Below are positions 1-8,383 of a stretch of 64,000 bases of DNA, piece after piece. Made by a program: the position numbers and the translations under genes. The notes under the pieces were generated by a model. That model ran no database searches and was not told the DNA's origin. It saw only the letters and a list, made by a program, of their open reading frames with translations. This DNA comes from Pseudomonadota bacterium (GTDB taxonomy: Bacteria; Myxococcota_A; Polyangia; Haliangiales; Haliangiaceae), in contig JAKSDA010000250.1 of the NCBI GenBank assembly GCA_022360315.1, positions 1 to 64,000 on the forward strand, read 5' to 3'. Numbering within the stretch: position 1 is the stretch's first letter; each line of letters starts with the position of its first letter.

Positions 1-309
1 CAGGAGGAATTCTACGACTGGTTTCAGGATACGTTCGATGTCGCTCCCCACAGCGACCCCATCTTCATCGCAGATATCCATATCCAGCCTAGCTATCGCA
101 ACCCGCGCGATCCTCTCGCCGCACAGGCAGTCATTGATGCCGCGGCCACGTTCGGCGCGGCCGATTCACCCATCATCACCTACGGCTTCGAACAAATACC
201 CGAGGAGAGACGCAAGAAGTTCATGCATCGCGGCCTGTGGGATTGGGAGAATGCACTCGGTGCCAGGCCGTGGCGAAACATCCTGGCCGCGGCAAGGCCA
301 CAGGAATGA
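1..309 (+). CDS. 3' end of an unrecognised protein (partial)
   Basis: An open frame runs from the first base of the window to a TGA at 307-309, so only the last 102 residues are visible and the start lies outside. The peptide is acidic and aromatic-rich, beginning QEEFYDWFQDTFD and ending in a segment with PWRNILAAARPQE. It contains no signal peptide, membrane segment or motif that I recognise. Codon positions look like the coding genes around it, with GC-rich third positions. The next gene starts about 250 bases downstream behind its own ribosome site, so this is probably the last gene of its transcript. No function is proposed. Confidence 0.6.
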   Translation, partial: QEEFYDWFQDTFDVAPHSDPIFIADIHIQPSYRNPRDPLAAQAVIDAAATFGAADSPIITYGFEQIPEERRKKFMHRGLWDWENALGARPWRNILAAARPQE

Positions 310-561
310 ATCACAAGGGTCCACGGCAAGGCCAGGGCCGGTTCTTGCCTCGAGCTCTGGTCAATTCTTGCTCGTCACGACCGGAAAAAAAACAGCCGCG
401 GATCGAGCAGATCGAGAGGCCAGTAAACTGGCTATCTACGCAGCGTCCCCACGTGCGTGTCAGTGACGGTTTTGTGCTTTCGGCCGCCGATATGGCTTTT
501 GAAAAAAGCTATTTGAAGCCCGAAATAACCAATAAATGCCAGTAGATATGGGAGGTGCACG

Positions 562-1242
562 ATGCGAGCGGAAAGGCCAGAAATTGGTTTTTCAGATTCG
601 GAACCCGATGAGCCCGATGCCGCTCTACCGCTCGACGGACCCCAGCCCTTTTGTGGCGATGGAATGGTCAATCAGGACGACGAAGAGTGCGATGAAGGCG
701 ATGGGCAGCCACGCGACACAGTTGACTGCGACCGCGATTGCACGGTCAGAAGGTGTGGTGACGGCCATATCAACGAGGTGGCCGGCGAACAGTGCGATCC
801 GCCCAACGAGCTGGGGCCGTGCGATGGCACCTGCCGAATTGATCTGTCATCGATCAATCAGCTGTATTGCCACGGCCCGTGTGGCAATTGGGGGGGTGGC
901 GACGGCTGCCAGCAGGCAGACGCCGATGCGTTGTGTCGTCTCCGCACGGACAGTCTGTTCAAGATTGCCGAGAATTTTGATGTTACCAACGCTCGGGCCG
1001 AGCCGGGCATCTGCTGTCCGCCGCCCACGCTCAGTGACCCGGCGCTTTTCGGCTGCATATCGCTGGGCAACATGAGCGCGCGCGGCGTGGATCTGGACGT
1101 GTCGGTACACAACACCGATTTGGCCAGCACCCATGGTTCCAACCTGGTGGTCACCAATGTGGTTTGCGGCGACCCTGTGACGACAACCCGGCGCCGCGCC
1201 GAGCGAATCGCAACAACCCCAATGAAGGCAGAAATTCGGTGA
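562..1242 (+). CDS. Cys-rich DUF4215-type repeat protein
   Basis: This 226-residue protein starts at an ATG behind a clear GGGAGG ribosome site. Residues 30-95 carry two Cys-rich units of the type CGDGMVNQDDEECDEGD and CGDGHINEVAGEQCD, which match the myxococcal DUF4215 repeat found in secreted or surface proteins. A second Cys-rich stretch near residues 100-175 is not assigned. No signal peptide is visible, which is odd for this family and suggests that the true N-terminus has been lost or that export is unconventional. The last 25 residues are Arg/Thr-rich and unlike the rest. A frameshift near 1160-1175 would instead let the Cys-rich protein run into the next frame. The stop overlaps the GTG start of the following lipoprotein gene (GTGA), which suggests translational coupling. 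Confidence 0.65.
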   Translation: MRAERPEIGFSDSEPDEPDAALPLDGPQPFCGDGMVNQDDEECDEGDGQPRDTVDCDRDCTVRRCGDGHINEVAGEQCDPPNELGPCDGTCRIDLSSINQLYCHGPCGNWGGGDGCQQADADALCRLRTDSLFKIAENFDVTNARAEPGICCPPPTLSDPALFGCISLGNMSARGVDLDVSVHNTDLASTHGSNLVVTNVVCGDPVTTTRRRAERIATTPMKAEIR

Positions 1243-4200
1243 ATACAACGTTGACAGCAGCAAGGCAGGCCACGAAGTTGAGCGATGTACGTGGTAAAGG
1301 CAGTTGCAGCAACAATGGCAGTCCCGGTCGGGGCGGCCGACTCTGTGATTTTTGGCATCTGGCAGTCATTGCATTTCTGAGCACGCTTGTGGCCTGTGGC
1401 CCAAATGACCGGACAGGTCAGCCCTCGAAAAGCATCGAAGATGCCGAACCGGCTGCTGCCGAGGTGATCGATCCCGACCTGAGCAATGAAGAGCGGCCCG
1501 GCGACCTGGTGCGCAATGACGATGGTGAGCCAGAACCGGTGGACAGCCAGGGCGGAGGGTTGCCAGCTGCTCTTGCCGATGGAGCCACCTGCCCCGAGGC
1601 CACCGGCGGCTGGAGCGATTGCAGCGTCGAGTGCCCGTGCTCGGCAGCAAAGGGCGATTGCGACAGCGATGATGAATGCGCAAATGGCACCCGGTGTATG
1701 CGCAACATCGGCGAGCGATATGGCTGGGACCCAGGAGTCGACGTGTGTTTGGCACCGTGTTCCCAGCTGGCTGTGGGCAGCACCAATTATTGCTCGGCTG
1801 ACTGTTTGTGCCAGTCCGGCCAGGGCGATTGTGATAGCGACCGAGATTGCGCCGACAGTGGCCGCTGCGTGGCAGATATCGGCGCCGAGTTCGGTTTTGC
1901 GCCGACTGTGGATGTGTGCATCGATGTATGCGACGAGCGCTTTGCCGGGAGCAGCGACTACTGCTCGGCAGCGTGTCAGTGCGACATCGGCCAGGGCGAC
2001 TGCGACGTGGACGCTCACTGCGTGTCGGGCAGCGTGTGCGGCGAAGATGTGGGTGGGCATTTTGGTTATGCAGCGACAGTCGACGTGTGTGTGGCGATCT
2101 GCGACGAGACGTTTGTCGGCACGCGCAACTATTGCTCTGAGCAATGCCAGTGCGAGCCCGGCCAAGGCGATTGCGACAGTGACAGCGATTGCGCCCCGGG
2201 CGCGCGCTGCGCTGCGGACGTGGGGGCGGATTTTGGTTTTGCCGTCGACCTGGACGTGTGCGTGGATCAGTGCGACCCCAGGTTGGCGGGCACGTGGGAC
2301 TACTGTTCATCGGTCTGCCCGTGCTCTGACGGCCAGGGCGATTGTGACAGCGACGACGACTGTGTGGCCGGGGCTATCTGTGTCAAGGGAGCTGGGCCCG
2401 AGTACGGCTATGCCGAGGGCATGGATGTATGCCAGGCCGTGGAGGTCACCTTTGCCGGCCAGGTGGTGGATGAGCTGGGCCGGGCACTGTCCGGTGTGTC
2501 TGTGCGCCTGAACGGTGAGAACAGCCAGATTTCTGCCTTTACAGATGACGACGGGCGCTTTTCACTGCGCATTGCACCGGGCCAGCGCTACGTCATCAAC
2601 GCCGAAAAGAACCGTCATGTACCGTTTTCTCTGGTGCACAGTGGAGAGCCGCTGACCGACATGCAGATTGTCCTGGCCCCGGTGGACGTGGTGGCCATCG
2701 ATCCCAGCGAGCCGGTCGAGGTACAGGACAGCCACGGTTCCCGGCTGACCCTGGCGGCCAACGCGCTGGTCGATGCCAATGGCGATCGCCCGACCGGCCC
2801 CGTGGCAGTGCATGTGCACAGCTATGATCCCAGCCACGAATCGATGATTGGCGGCACCATGGAGGCCATTGACAGCAGTGGCCAGGCAGTGGCTCTGGAG
2901 AGCATCGGCGCCATCTCGGTGGAGTTTGTCGATGCTGCGGGCAACCACTATCAGCTAGCACCGGGCCAGTCAGCGCAGATTTCGGTGCCGGTGCCCGCGG
3001 GGCTCGACTATACCGGTCCGGTCCCCATGTGGTATTATGATTCCGAACAGGGCCGATGGATCGAAGAAGGAGTCGGCGCGGTCGAGGACGGAGTGGCGAC
3101 CGGTACAGTCAGCCATTTCACTGTATGGAATTTTGACTTCAAAGTAGCCTGGCCAGCGTGCATCAAGGTGCGTGTTGGCCCGAATTTGGCCGGTCCGGGG
3201 CAGATAGTCGATGCTCGGGTGGTGGTTCGGTCCAATCCGCCGCGCACCCACAATCACCATTTTACTGGCGGTACCAACAACGCGATCGTCAACATCCCGC
3301 CCGATACAGAGGTCGCTTTTTACATGCCGCCCAGTGCAACCGAACCCATGGACGTGGTCAACTCCGGTGACTCCTGGGGCGGGACCGGGTGGCCTCCCCC
3401 ACCGTACGATCAGTGCAAGTCCACAGTCACTCTCAACGACCCGGTGCCCGGCCACCTGGGCGGCTATGCGCTGGTGGCGGGCGGCCAGGAGCAAGGTGGC
3501 CATACGGTGCTGCTCAAAGATGGCGCCACTGTGGTGGCCGAGGCTGCATCCGATGAGGTCGGCTCCTACAGCTTGTCGGCTCCGGCGGGCATCTACGACC
3601 TGAACATCGGCAAACCCGGTCACCTGCGCTTTGTGGCCCAGGCGGTCGAGATCAAAGGTGCACGCACGGTTTTGCAGTCGTGTGTTCAGCTGGTCGGCGG
3701 CGATGTCAATGCCGACGATACGATCGACGCCAGCGACAGCGCTGCAGTACAGGACCGTCTCAACACCTCGGCCAGCCCGGGCGATCCGGTGGACATCAAT
3801 GGTGACGGCCAGGTGACCAACGCGGATTTGGCCATTGTGCTGAGCAATGTGGGCAAATCTGGACCGCTGGACCAAGACACTGCGCAATGCCCCGGGGTGG
3901 CAGTGAGTGACGTGGTTACTGGTGAAACGCACACCTGCGCTGTACTGGCCACCGGCGATGTGCGCTGCTGGGGCGGCAACAGCACTGGCCAGCTGGGCTA
4001 CGGACATATCAACTCGATCGGCGATGATGAGCCAGCGGCATTCGCCGGGCCGATCAGCCTCGCTGGCCCGGTCGTCCAGGCCGCGGCGGGCGGTCATCAC
4101 ACCTGCGCTGTGCTGACCGGCGGATCGGTGTCGTGCTGGGGCTACAACGAGTATGGCCAGCTGGGCTACGGACATACGAACTGGATTGGCGACAACGAGC

Positions 4201-4907
4201 TGCCCAGCTCGGCCGGCCCGGTCTCGCTCGGCGGTACTGTAGTGGCCCTGGCAGCTGGCGCATATCACACTTGTGCTCTGCTCGACTCGGGTGACGTGCG
4301 CTGCTGGGGCCTCAACCAGTCTGGCCAGCTGGGCTACGGACATATCAACTCGATCGGCGACAACGAGCTGCCCAGCTCGGCTGGCCCGGTCTCGCTCGGC
4401 GGTACCGTGGTCGCCCTGGCAGCTGGCGAATATCACACCTGCGCTCTGCTCGACTCGGCTCAGGTCCGCTGCTGGGGCTACAACCTGTATGGCCAGCTAG
4501 GCTACGGACATACCAACTCGATCGGCAACAACGAGCTGCCCAGCTCGACTGGCCCGGTCTCGCTCGGCGGTACCGTGGTGGCCCTGGCAGCTGGCGCATA
4601 TCACACCTGTGCTCTGCTCGACTCGGCTGAGGTCCGCTGCTGGGGGCTCAACGAGTCTGGCCAGCTGGGCTATGGACATATCAACTGGATTGGCGACAAC
4701 GAGCTGCCCAGCAGCGCCGGCCCGGTGTCTCTGAGCAATCCGGTCATTTCTCTGGACGCGGGTGAGGCTCACAGCTGCGCTTTGCAGGATACAGCCGAGC
4801 TGTACTGCTGGGGCTACAACTGGTATGGCCAGCTGGGCTACGGACATCAGAACTGGATCGGCGACAACGAGCTGCCCAGCAGCGCCGGCCCGGTGCCGCT
4901 ATTCTAG
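1239..4907 (+). CDS. Large surface lipoprotein: Cys-rich repeats, dockerin-like module and RCC1 propeller
   Basis: The protein has about 1222 residues if the GTG overlapping the upstream stop is the start; no in-frame ATG lies before the signal. Residues 40-53 form a lipoprotein signal ending LSTLVAC, so export and lipidation at Cys53 are likely. Five units of about 57 residues follow (about residues 118-400) with the pattern GQGDCDSD..C and VDVC...CD. Next come a carboxypeptidase-regulatory-like beta domain (about 400-460), an uncharacterised middle region, and a dockerin-like pair (about 820-875) with INGDGQVTNADL calcium-loop residues. The C-terminus is six RCC1 units of 56 residues (about 896-1222), each with HTCA, CWG and GQLGYGH. 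RCC1 propellers usually have seven blades, and the sixth unit here is cut short by the stop. A cell-surface binding role is inferred. Confidence 0.85.
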   Translation: MNTTLTAARQATKLSDVRGKGSCSNNGSPGRGGRLCDFWHLAVIAFLSTLVACGPNDRTGQPSKSIEDAEPAAAEVIDPDLSNEERPGDLVRNDDGEPEPVDSQGGGLPAALADGATCPEATGGWSDCSVECPCSAAKGDCDSDDECANGTRCMRNIGERYGWDPGVDVCLAPCSQLAVGSTNYCSADCLCQSGQGDCDSDRDCADSGRCVADIGAEFGFAPTVDVCIDVCDERFAGSSDYCSAACQCDIGQGDCDVDAHCVSGSVCGEDVGGHFGYAATVDVCVAICDETFVGTRNYCSEQCQCEPGQGDCDSDSDCAPGARCAADVGADFGFAVDLDVCVDQCDPRLAGTWDYCSSVCPCSDGQGDCDSDDDCVAGAICVKGAGPEYGYAEGMDVCQAVEVTFAGQVVDELGRALSGVSVRLNGENSQISAFTDDDGRFSLRIAPGQRYVINAEKNRHVPFSLVHSGEPLTDMQIVLAPVDVVAIDPSEPVEVQDSHGSRLTLAANALVDANGDRPTGPVAVHVHSYDPSHESMIGGTMEAIDSSGQAVALESIGAISVEFVDAAGNHYQLAPGQSAQISVPVPAGLDYTGPVPMWYYDSEQGRWIEEGVGAVEDGVATGTVSHFTVWNFDFKVAWPACIKVRVGPNLAGPGQIVDARVVVRSNPPRTHNHHFTGGTNNAIVNIPPDTEVAFYMPPSATEPMDVVNSGDSWGGTGWPPPPYDQCKSTVTLNDPVPGHLGGYALVAGGQEQGGHTVLLKDGATVVAEAASDEVGSYSLSAPAGIYDLNIGKPGHLRFVAQAVEIKGARTVLQSCVQLVGGDVNADDTIDASDSAAVQDRLNTSASPGDPVDINGDGQVTNADLAIVLSNVGKSGPLDQDTAQCPGVAVSDVVTGETHTCAVLATGDVRCWGGNSTGQLGYGHINSIGDDEPAAFAGPISLAGPVVQAAAGGHHTCAVLTGGSVSCWGYNEYGQLGYGHTNWIGDNELPSSAGPVSLGGTVVALAAGAYHTCALLDSGDVRCWGLNQSGQLGYGHINSIGDNELPSSAGPVSLGGTVVALAAGEYHTCALLDSAQVRCWGYNLYGQLGYGHTNSIGNNELPSSTGPVSLGGTVVALAAGAYHTCALLDSAEVRCWGLNESGQLGYGHINWIGDNELPSSAGPVSLSNPVISLDAGEAHSCALQDTAELYCWGYNWYGQLGYGHQNWIGDNELPSSAGPVPLF
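3925..4890 (+). repeat. Six near-identical 168-bp tandem RCC1-coding repeats
   Basis: The 3' quarter of the lipoprotein gene consists of consecutive 168-bp units (56 codons each). Units two to five share long runs of identical DNA, including the stretch coding for GDNELPSSAGPVSLGG. The first and last units are more diverged. Such similarity favours recombination between units, so the copy number may vary between strains. Confidence 0.85.
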
Positions 4908-4975
4908 CACTGGGGACGGTGTACGCTTTGCAACTTCTCCTGCCACTCTTGCGCGATCTCACACACGAGGAGTTT

Positions 4976-5160
4976 CACGCGGCGACTTTGCTACGATATG
5001 GCAGGGCTCGTGACCGCGAACAAGGGACAGCTGTCGCGATCAAGGTGCTACACAGCAACCTCGCTGGGCATCCTATCCGGTGCGACCGGTTGTTTGGCGG
5101 CGCGCCGGTCATGGCCGAGCTGGACCATCCAAACCAACCTACAGCGCCGCAGGTAGTTTT
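4976..5160 (+). pseudogene. Remnant of a Ser/Thr protein kinase N-lobe
   Basis: Translated in the frame of the downstream glycosyltransferase, this stretch reads LLRYGRARDREQGTAVAIKV and then a segment ending in MAELDHPN. That is the typical beta1-beta3 to alphaC region of bacterial Hanks-type kinases, with the VAIK lysine and the L.HPN motif. Nothing resembling the HRDLKPDN or DFG motifs follows, and the glycine loop is incomplete. It lies between the RCC1 lipoprotein stop and the glycosyltransferase start, and is best read as a decayed fragment of a kinase gene. Confidence 0.55.
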
Positions 5161-5281
5161 TGAGTGCTCATCGCGGCCCACACAGTCCCCGCGATACTGC
5201 TCACAATCGGACAAACGCAAACAGCAACGTCCGTCCTCTCTTCGAGTCGGTTCCTGGAGCCGCTGCGGTAAAATCATAGCC

Positions 5282-6040
5282 ATGGCCCGTTCGGTTAGCT
5301 GCACGGTTTTTGCCTACAATGAAGAGGCCACGCTGGCCGAGGCCGTGGCCGATGTTCGCCGCGCACTCGGCCAGTTTGGCGATCGCAATTTCGAAATTCT
5401 CGTGGTCGATGACGGCTCGACCGACCGTACACCGGTAATCGCTCGCCAACTCGACGACCAATATCCCGAAGTGAGAGTGATCTACCACGGCCGAAATCTC
5501 GGCCCCGGCTCTGCCATCCTGACCGGAATTCGCAATTCGCGACACGACGTGATCTGTTTTCATGCCGCCGATCAACAACTCGACTTTGCCGAAGTGGCCT
5601 CGTTCATCCCCCTGCTCGACCACTGCGATATCGTCGTCGGCAGCCGCAGCGGCCGGCCCGGCTACACCCGCATGCGTCTTTTGAGCTCGGATGTGTATAT
5701 CGCCCTGGTCCACGCTCTCTTCGGTCTTGACGACTACGACGATTTTAACTTTCTCTATCTCTACCGCCGCGAAATCTTCGACCAAATGCCCATCGATTCG
5801 GACGGCGTGTTCATGTGTACCGAGATCTTCGTGCGCGCCGTGGCCAACGGCGCCCGCGTCGCTCGCGTCGAAGCTCGCTGCCTGCCCCGAAAAGTCGGCG
5901 TGTCCACAGTGTATCGGCCCGCGGTCATCGGCAAAACCATATGGGAATTGCTGCGCTTTCGCTGGCGCTGGAAGCGCGGCCGCCTGAACCCGAACCCGCC
6001 GCAACAACGGCCGTCACAGCGATCAAGGCCATCACGGTGA
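5282..6040 (+). CDS. Family 2 glycosyltransferase (dolichol-phosphate-mannose-synthase-like)
   Basis: This 252-residue protein begins with the GT-A family 2 signature: TVFAYNEEATLAEAV at residues 8-22, then ILVVDDGSTDRT around residues 40-51. The acceptor-side acidic region appears as FHAADQQLDF (about residue 95), where the usual DxD is replaced by AADQQ. It has no C-terminal membrane segments, so it is probably a soluble or membrane-associated transferase moving a sugar from a nucleotide- or polyprenyl-linked donor. The open frame continues upstream, but that part is a kinase remnant, so the ATG at 5282 is chosen. The 3' end overlaps the convergent TPR-like gene by nine bases. The substrate is unknown. 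Confidence 0.85.
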   Translation: MARSVSCTVFAYNEEATLAEAVADVRRALGQFGDRNFEILVVDDGSTDRTPVIARQLDDQYPEVRVIYHGRNLGPGSAILTGIRNSRHDVICFHAADQQLDFAEVASFIPLLDHCDIVVGSRSGRPGYTRMRLLSSDVYIALVHALFGLDDYDDFNFLYLYRREIFDQMPIDSDGVFMCTEIFVRAVANGARVARVEARCLPRKVGVSTVYRPAVIGKTIWELLRFRWRWKRGRLNPNPPQQRPSQRSRPSR

Positions 6041-6970
6041 TGGCAATCGCGATGAGTCCGGCAATTCACCCGCAACGCCCGCTTCAGCGCCAAAGAGATC
6101 GCGGTCGGTGGCCAGGGCCTCGAAATCGATCACCGCATCGGGCCGGTCGCCGAGCAGGATATACATGCTCGGGCTGGCAAATGGCAATTCGCGCTGCCAG
6201 CGGCGTCTGAAGTCGTCTTTGGCGCGCTGGGCTTCGGCGGGAAATTGCTGCCTGGACAGCCGGTTGTAACGCTGGATCAAGACCTCTTGCGCCTCTCTGT
6301 CCTCGGTGAGCAGGATCATCTCGCGCAAATCGTGCAGCGCACGCTGTTTTTGGCCCAGCTTCATGCGCAGACTGGCCGCAAAAGTAGCCAGAGCTGTGGG
6401 CGCGTTGGGCTTGCGCATGGCCTGCTCGATAAGCTCAGCTCCACGTTCGCGAAAACGACGCCGCTCGGCCGGATCGTCGGAATGAAGGTCGAGAAAATAG
6501 CGGATCCCGGCCGCCCAAAAAAATTCGTAGTCGTCGGGAAAGGCCTTGATTCCCCGCTCGAGATATTTCACCGAGAGACGGTGCTCGTCCTGCGTGGCCT
6601 GCTCATCCTGAAACATGACCGCATAGGAAGCCCATTGGTAGACCCGTTTGAATTTGCCATCAAGAGCGAGGACATTGTCAATGAAGCGCTCCAGATAACG
6701 GAAATCAGCCTCGCCAACCAGACTGGAACCGTAATACACCAGCGCAAACGCCCAGTACACATCGGCAAATAGCTCGCGGTAACCGGCCCACACTACCGGG
6801 GCTGCCTCGGGCGAGGGCAAAAGATAGACGTAGTCCTCAGAGCGCGGCCAGTTGGCCCGCTGGTCGCGCGCAGCCTGCCCCAGCGTCTGCGCACCCAACC
6901 ACAACACCACAGCAAGCGCAGCCACAACCGCCTTTGAACAAACGTTCACCCTGCCAATCCCATGCAGCAA
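6032..6970 (-). CDS. TPR-like membrane-anchored protein at the end of the pilin cluster
   Basis: The product has about 312 residues with one N-terminal hydrophobic segment (VVAALAVVLWLGAQTLG) that should anchor it in the inner membrane or act as a signal. The rest is helical and TPR-like: a motif around FADVYWAFALVYYGSSLVG, later FPDDYEFFWAAGIRYFLDLH, and ALATFAASLRMKLGQKQRAL. It lies only nine bases downstream of the third pilin-like gene on the same strand, so it is probably co-transcribed and may help pilus assembly. The first available start is a TTG; a GTG at 6949 is an alternative. The function in pilus biogenesis is inferred from position only. Confidence 0.7.
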   Translation of the reverse strand: MLHGIGRVNVCSKAVVAALAVVLWLGAQTLGQAARDQRANWPRSEDYVYLLPSPEAAPVVWAGYRELFADVYWAFALVYYGSSLVGEADFRYLERFIDNVLALDGKFKRVYQWASYAVMFQDEQATQDEHRLSVKYLERGIKAFPDDYEFFWAAGIRYFLDLHSDDPAERRRFRERGAELIEQAMRKPNAPTALATFAASLRMKLGQKQRALHDLREMILLTEDREAQEVLIQRYNRLSRQQFPAEAQRAKDDFRRRWQRELPFASPSMYILLGDRPDAVIDFEALATDRDLFGAEAGVAGELPDSSRLPSP

Positions 6971-6979
6971 ACTCTCAGA

Positions 6980-7528
6980 TCATTCGAGCTCGTTCTGGCG
7001 ACGTATCGCCCCACCGGACGTGATGTCGTTACCCTGAAACAGAGCCTCTCCCACCACACTGAATGTAGATAATTCGGTATCGCAGTCGAGATCAGCGTGG
7101 GCCAACGCAGTGTACTCGGCGTCGATGGAAATCCCGCTCGACACAAATCGATAGCGGAAATAATGCGGGTCGTCCATGGAGAACTTGAGAGCTCGCCAGG
7201 TCGCCTGATTCCATTCCAAATCGTCGGGCCGACATTTGTTGCCCGAGTAATTACAGCAACTCAATGCCGGAGTCGCTGCCACCGTGGCAGGAAACTGCGG
7301 TGGCAGCGGCGCGATATTGTTGCCTACTTGATGTTCTTCGATATAGTATTGACGCGCTGCATTGCCGAGCTTCTCGAGCTGTTGCGGCGCCTCGGCTGTC
7401 TTGGCTTTCTTTATGTATTTAAGGAAACTCGGGACGGCCACGGCGGACAGAATGCCCGTGATCGCAACGACGATCATCAGCTCGATCAACGAGAATCCCT
7501 GCTGTCGACGTTTCACAGTAGCCCCCAT
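6980..7528 (-). CDS. Type IV pilin-like protein (third of three)
   Basis: This 182-residue protein has a short basic leader MGATVKRRQQG followed by FSLIELMIVVAITGILSAVA. That is the class III prepilin signal, with Gly before Phe+1 and the conserved Glu+5. After the hydrophobic helix come a KKAKTAEAPQQL stretch and a globular domain with paired cysteines (SCCNYSGNKC). The C-terminal half resembles the middle pilin (DDPHYFRYRFVS against DDPHYYQYTYVS; LDCDTE in both), so the two are paralogues. The final residues are ..ELE in both. It is probably a minor pilin or alternative major subunit processed by PilD. It is separated from the middle pilin by a hairpin-rich spacer. Confidence 0.9.
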   Translation of the reverse strand: MGATVKRRQQGFSLIELMIVVAITGILSAVAVPSFLKYIKKAKTAEAPQQLEKLGNAARQYYIEEHQVGNNIAPLPPQFPATVAATPALSCCNYSGNKCRPDDLEWNQATWRALKFSMDDPHYFRYRFVSSGISIDAEYTALAHADLDCDTELSTFSVVGEALFQGNDITSGGAIRRQNELE

Positions 7529-7552
7529 AATGCTTGATGCTGCAGGTCTCTA

Positions 7553-7704
7553 CGAGCAGTGGCATCATACCACTGCTCGCCGATCGTACCGAGCGATGCC
7601 TCCGCTTCCCAACGCGCTCGGTATGAGTAGCCTCACCGTTTCGGGCTCTATCAATGCCGAGGAGCGCGGTCACGTACTAGGCGTACGTGACACGCAACTC
7701 CTCG
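7553..7704. repeat. Cluster of perfect inverted repeats between two pilin genes
   Basis: Three hairpin-forming elements lie in one spacer. The first spans 7553-7579, with arms CGAGCAGTGG and CCACTGCTCG around a 7-base loop. The second spans 7587-7623, with arms TACCGAGCG and CGCTCGGTA. The third spans 7669-7691, with arms GTCACGTAC and GTACGTGAC, and sits inside wider arms CGAGGAG (7658-7664) and CTCCTCG (7698-7704). A structured leader, an RNA processing or stabilising element that sets relative pilin expression, or operators for a dimeric regulator are possible. None is proven. Confidence 0.7.
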
Positions 7705-7763
7705 CATCTCGGTCGAACCACGTGAGACTGGGTAGACCAGCAGATTGTTTAATGCCGAACGTT

Positions 7764-7788
7764 ACAGTCTCGGACTATCTGAGACTGT
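7764..7788 (-). terminator. Hairpin directly after the middle pilin stop codon
   Basis: Arms ACAGTCTC (7764-7771) and GAGACTGT (7781-7788) flank a 9-base loop immediately downstream of the pilin stop on the minus strand. There is no strong U tract after it, so it may be a weak or Rho-assisted terminator, or a 3' mRNA stabiliser. Confidence 0.45.
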
Positions 7789-7789
7789 G

Positions 7790-8329
7790 TTATTCGAGCT
7801 CGGCCACGCGCCTCAGCGAAGCATTACCGCTCGGGCCGTCAGAGTAGTTAGAGTCGATAACACCAAACATTTCGAATGTCGAAAACTCGGTGTCACAGTC
7901 GAGATCGCCCCGGGCACGTGCAGTAAACGATCCGTATACATCGGGACTGACGTAGGTGTACTGGTAGTAGTGCGGGTCATCCACCGAAAACTGCAGCGCG
8001 ATCCACCCCTCGGTCTGCCACTGTGCCTGAGACGGAGCACATTTGCTCGGGCAGCAGCTGGCAGTTGGCGTCTCAGGAGTGGTTGCGGCATCGGGGAACT
8101 GGGGCTGTACAGGGTTGATACTCGGCTGCGGCGTATCCATGAAATATCGCCGCGCTCCATCATAGATCTTCTTGACGAACTGCGATGCCTCAGATGTTTT
8201 CGACTTCTTGATGTATTTCATGAACGCGGGAATCGCGACTGCAGCCAAGATGCCGATGATGGCGACCACGATCATGAGTTCGATTAACGTAAAACCTTTT
8301 TCTGCTTTTTGACGGAGCTTTGAAATCAT
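7790..8329 (-). CDS. pilA: Type IV major pilin PilA-like protein
   Basis: This 179-residue protein begins with a 12-residue basic leader ending EKG, then FTLIELMIVVAIIGILAAVA. This is a canonical type IV prepilin cleavage site with Phe+1 and Glu+5. The following helix continues into IPAFMKYIKKSKTSEASQ. The globular domain contains a Cys pair (SCCPSKC) and a later LDCDTE, probably forming disulfides. Of the three pilin genes here, this has the best consensus and is the best candidate for the main subunit. It lies downstream of an NtrC-family regulator gene, as pilA often lies near pilR in myxobacteria. No convincing sigma-54 promoter was found directly upstream. The gene symbol is by family, not proven orthology. 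Confidence 0.85.
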   Translation of the reverse strand: MISKLRQKAEKGFTLIELMIVVAIIGILAAVAIPAFMKYIKKSKTSEASQFVKKIYDGARRYFMDTPQPSINPVQPQFPDAATTPETPTASCCPSKCAPSQAQWQTEGWIALQFSVDDPHYYQYTYVSPDVYGSFTARARGDLDCDTEFSTFEMFGVIDSNYSDGPSGNASLRRVAELE

Positions 8330-8383
8330 CCTTCCTACCCTTTGTTTAGTGTTGTCGAAGTACGGTTCTCATTGCTACGGCGA

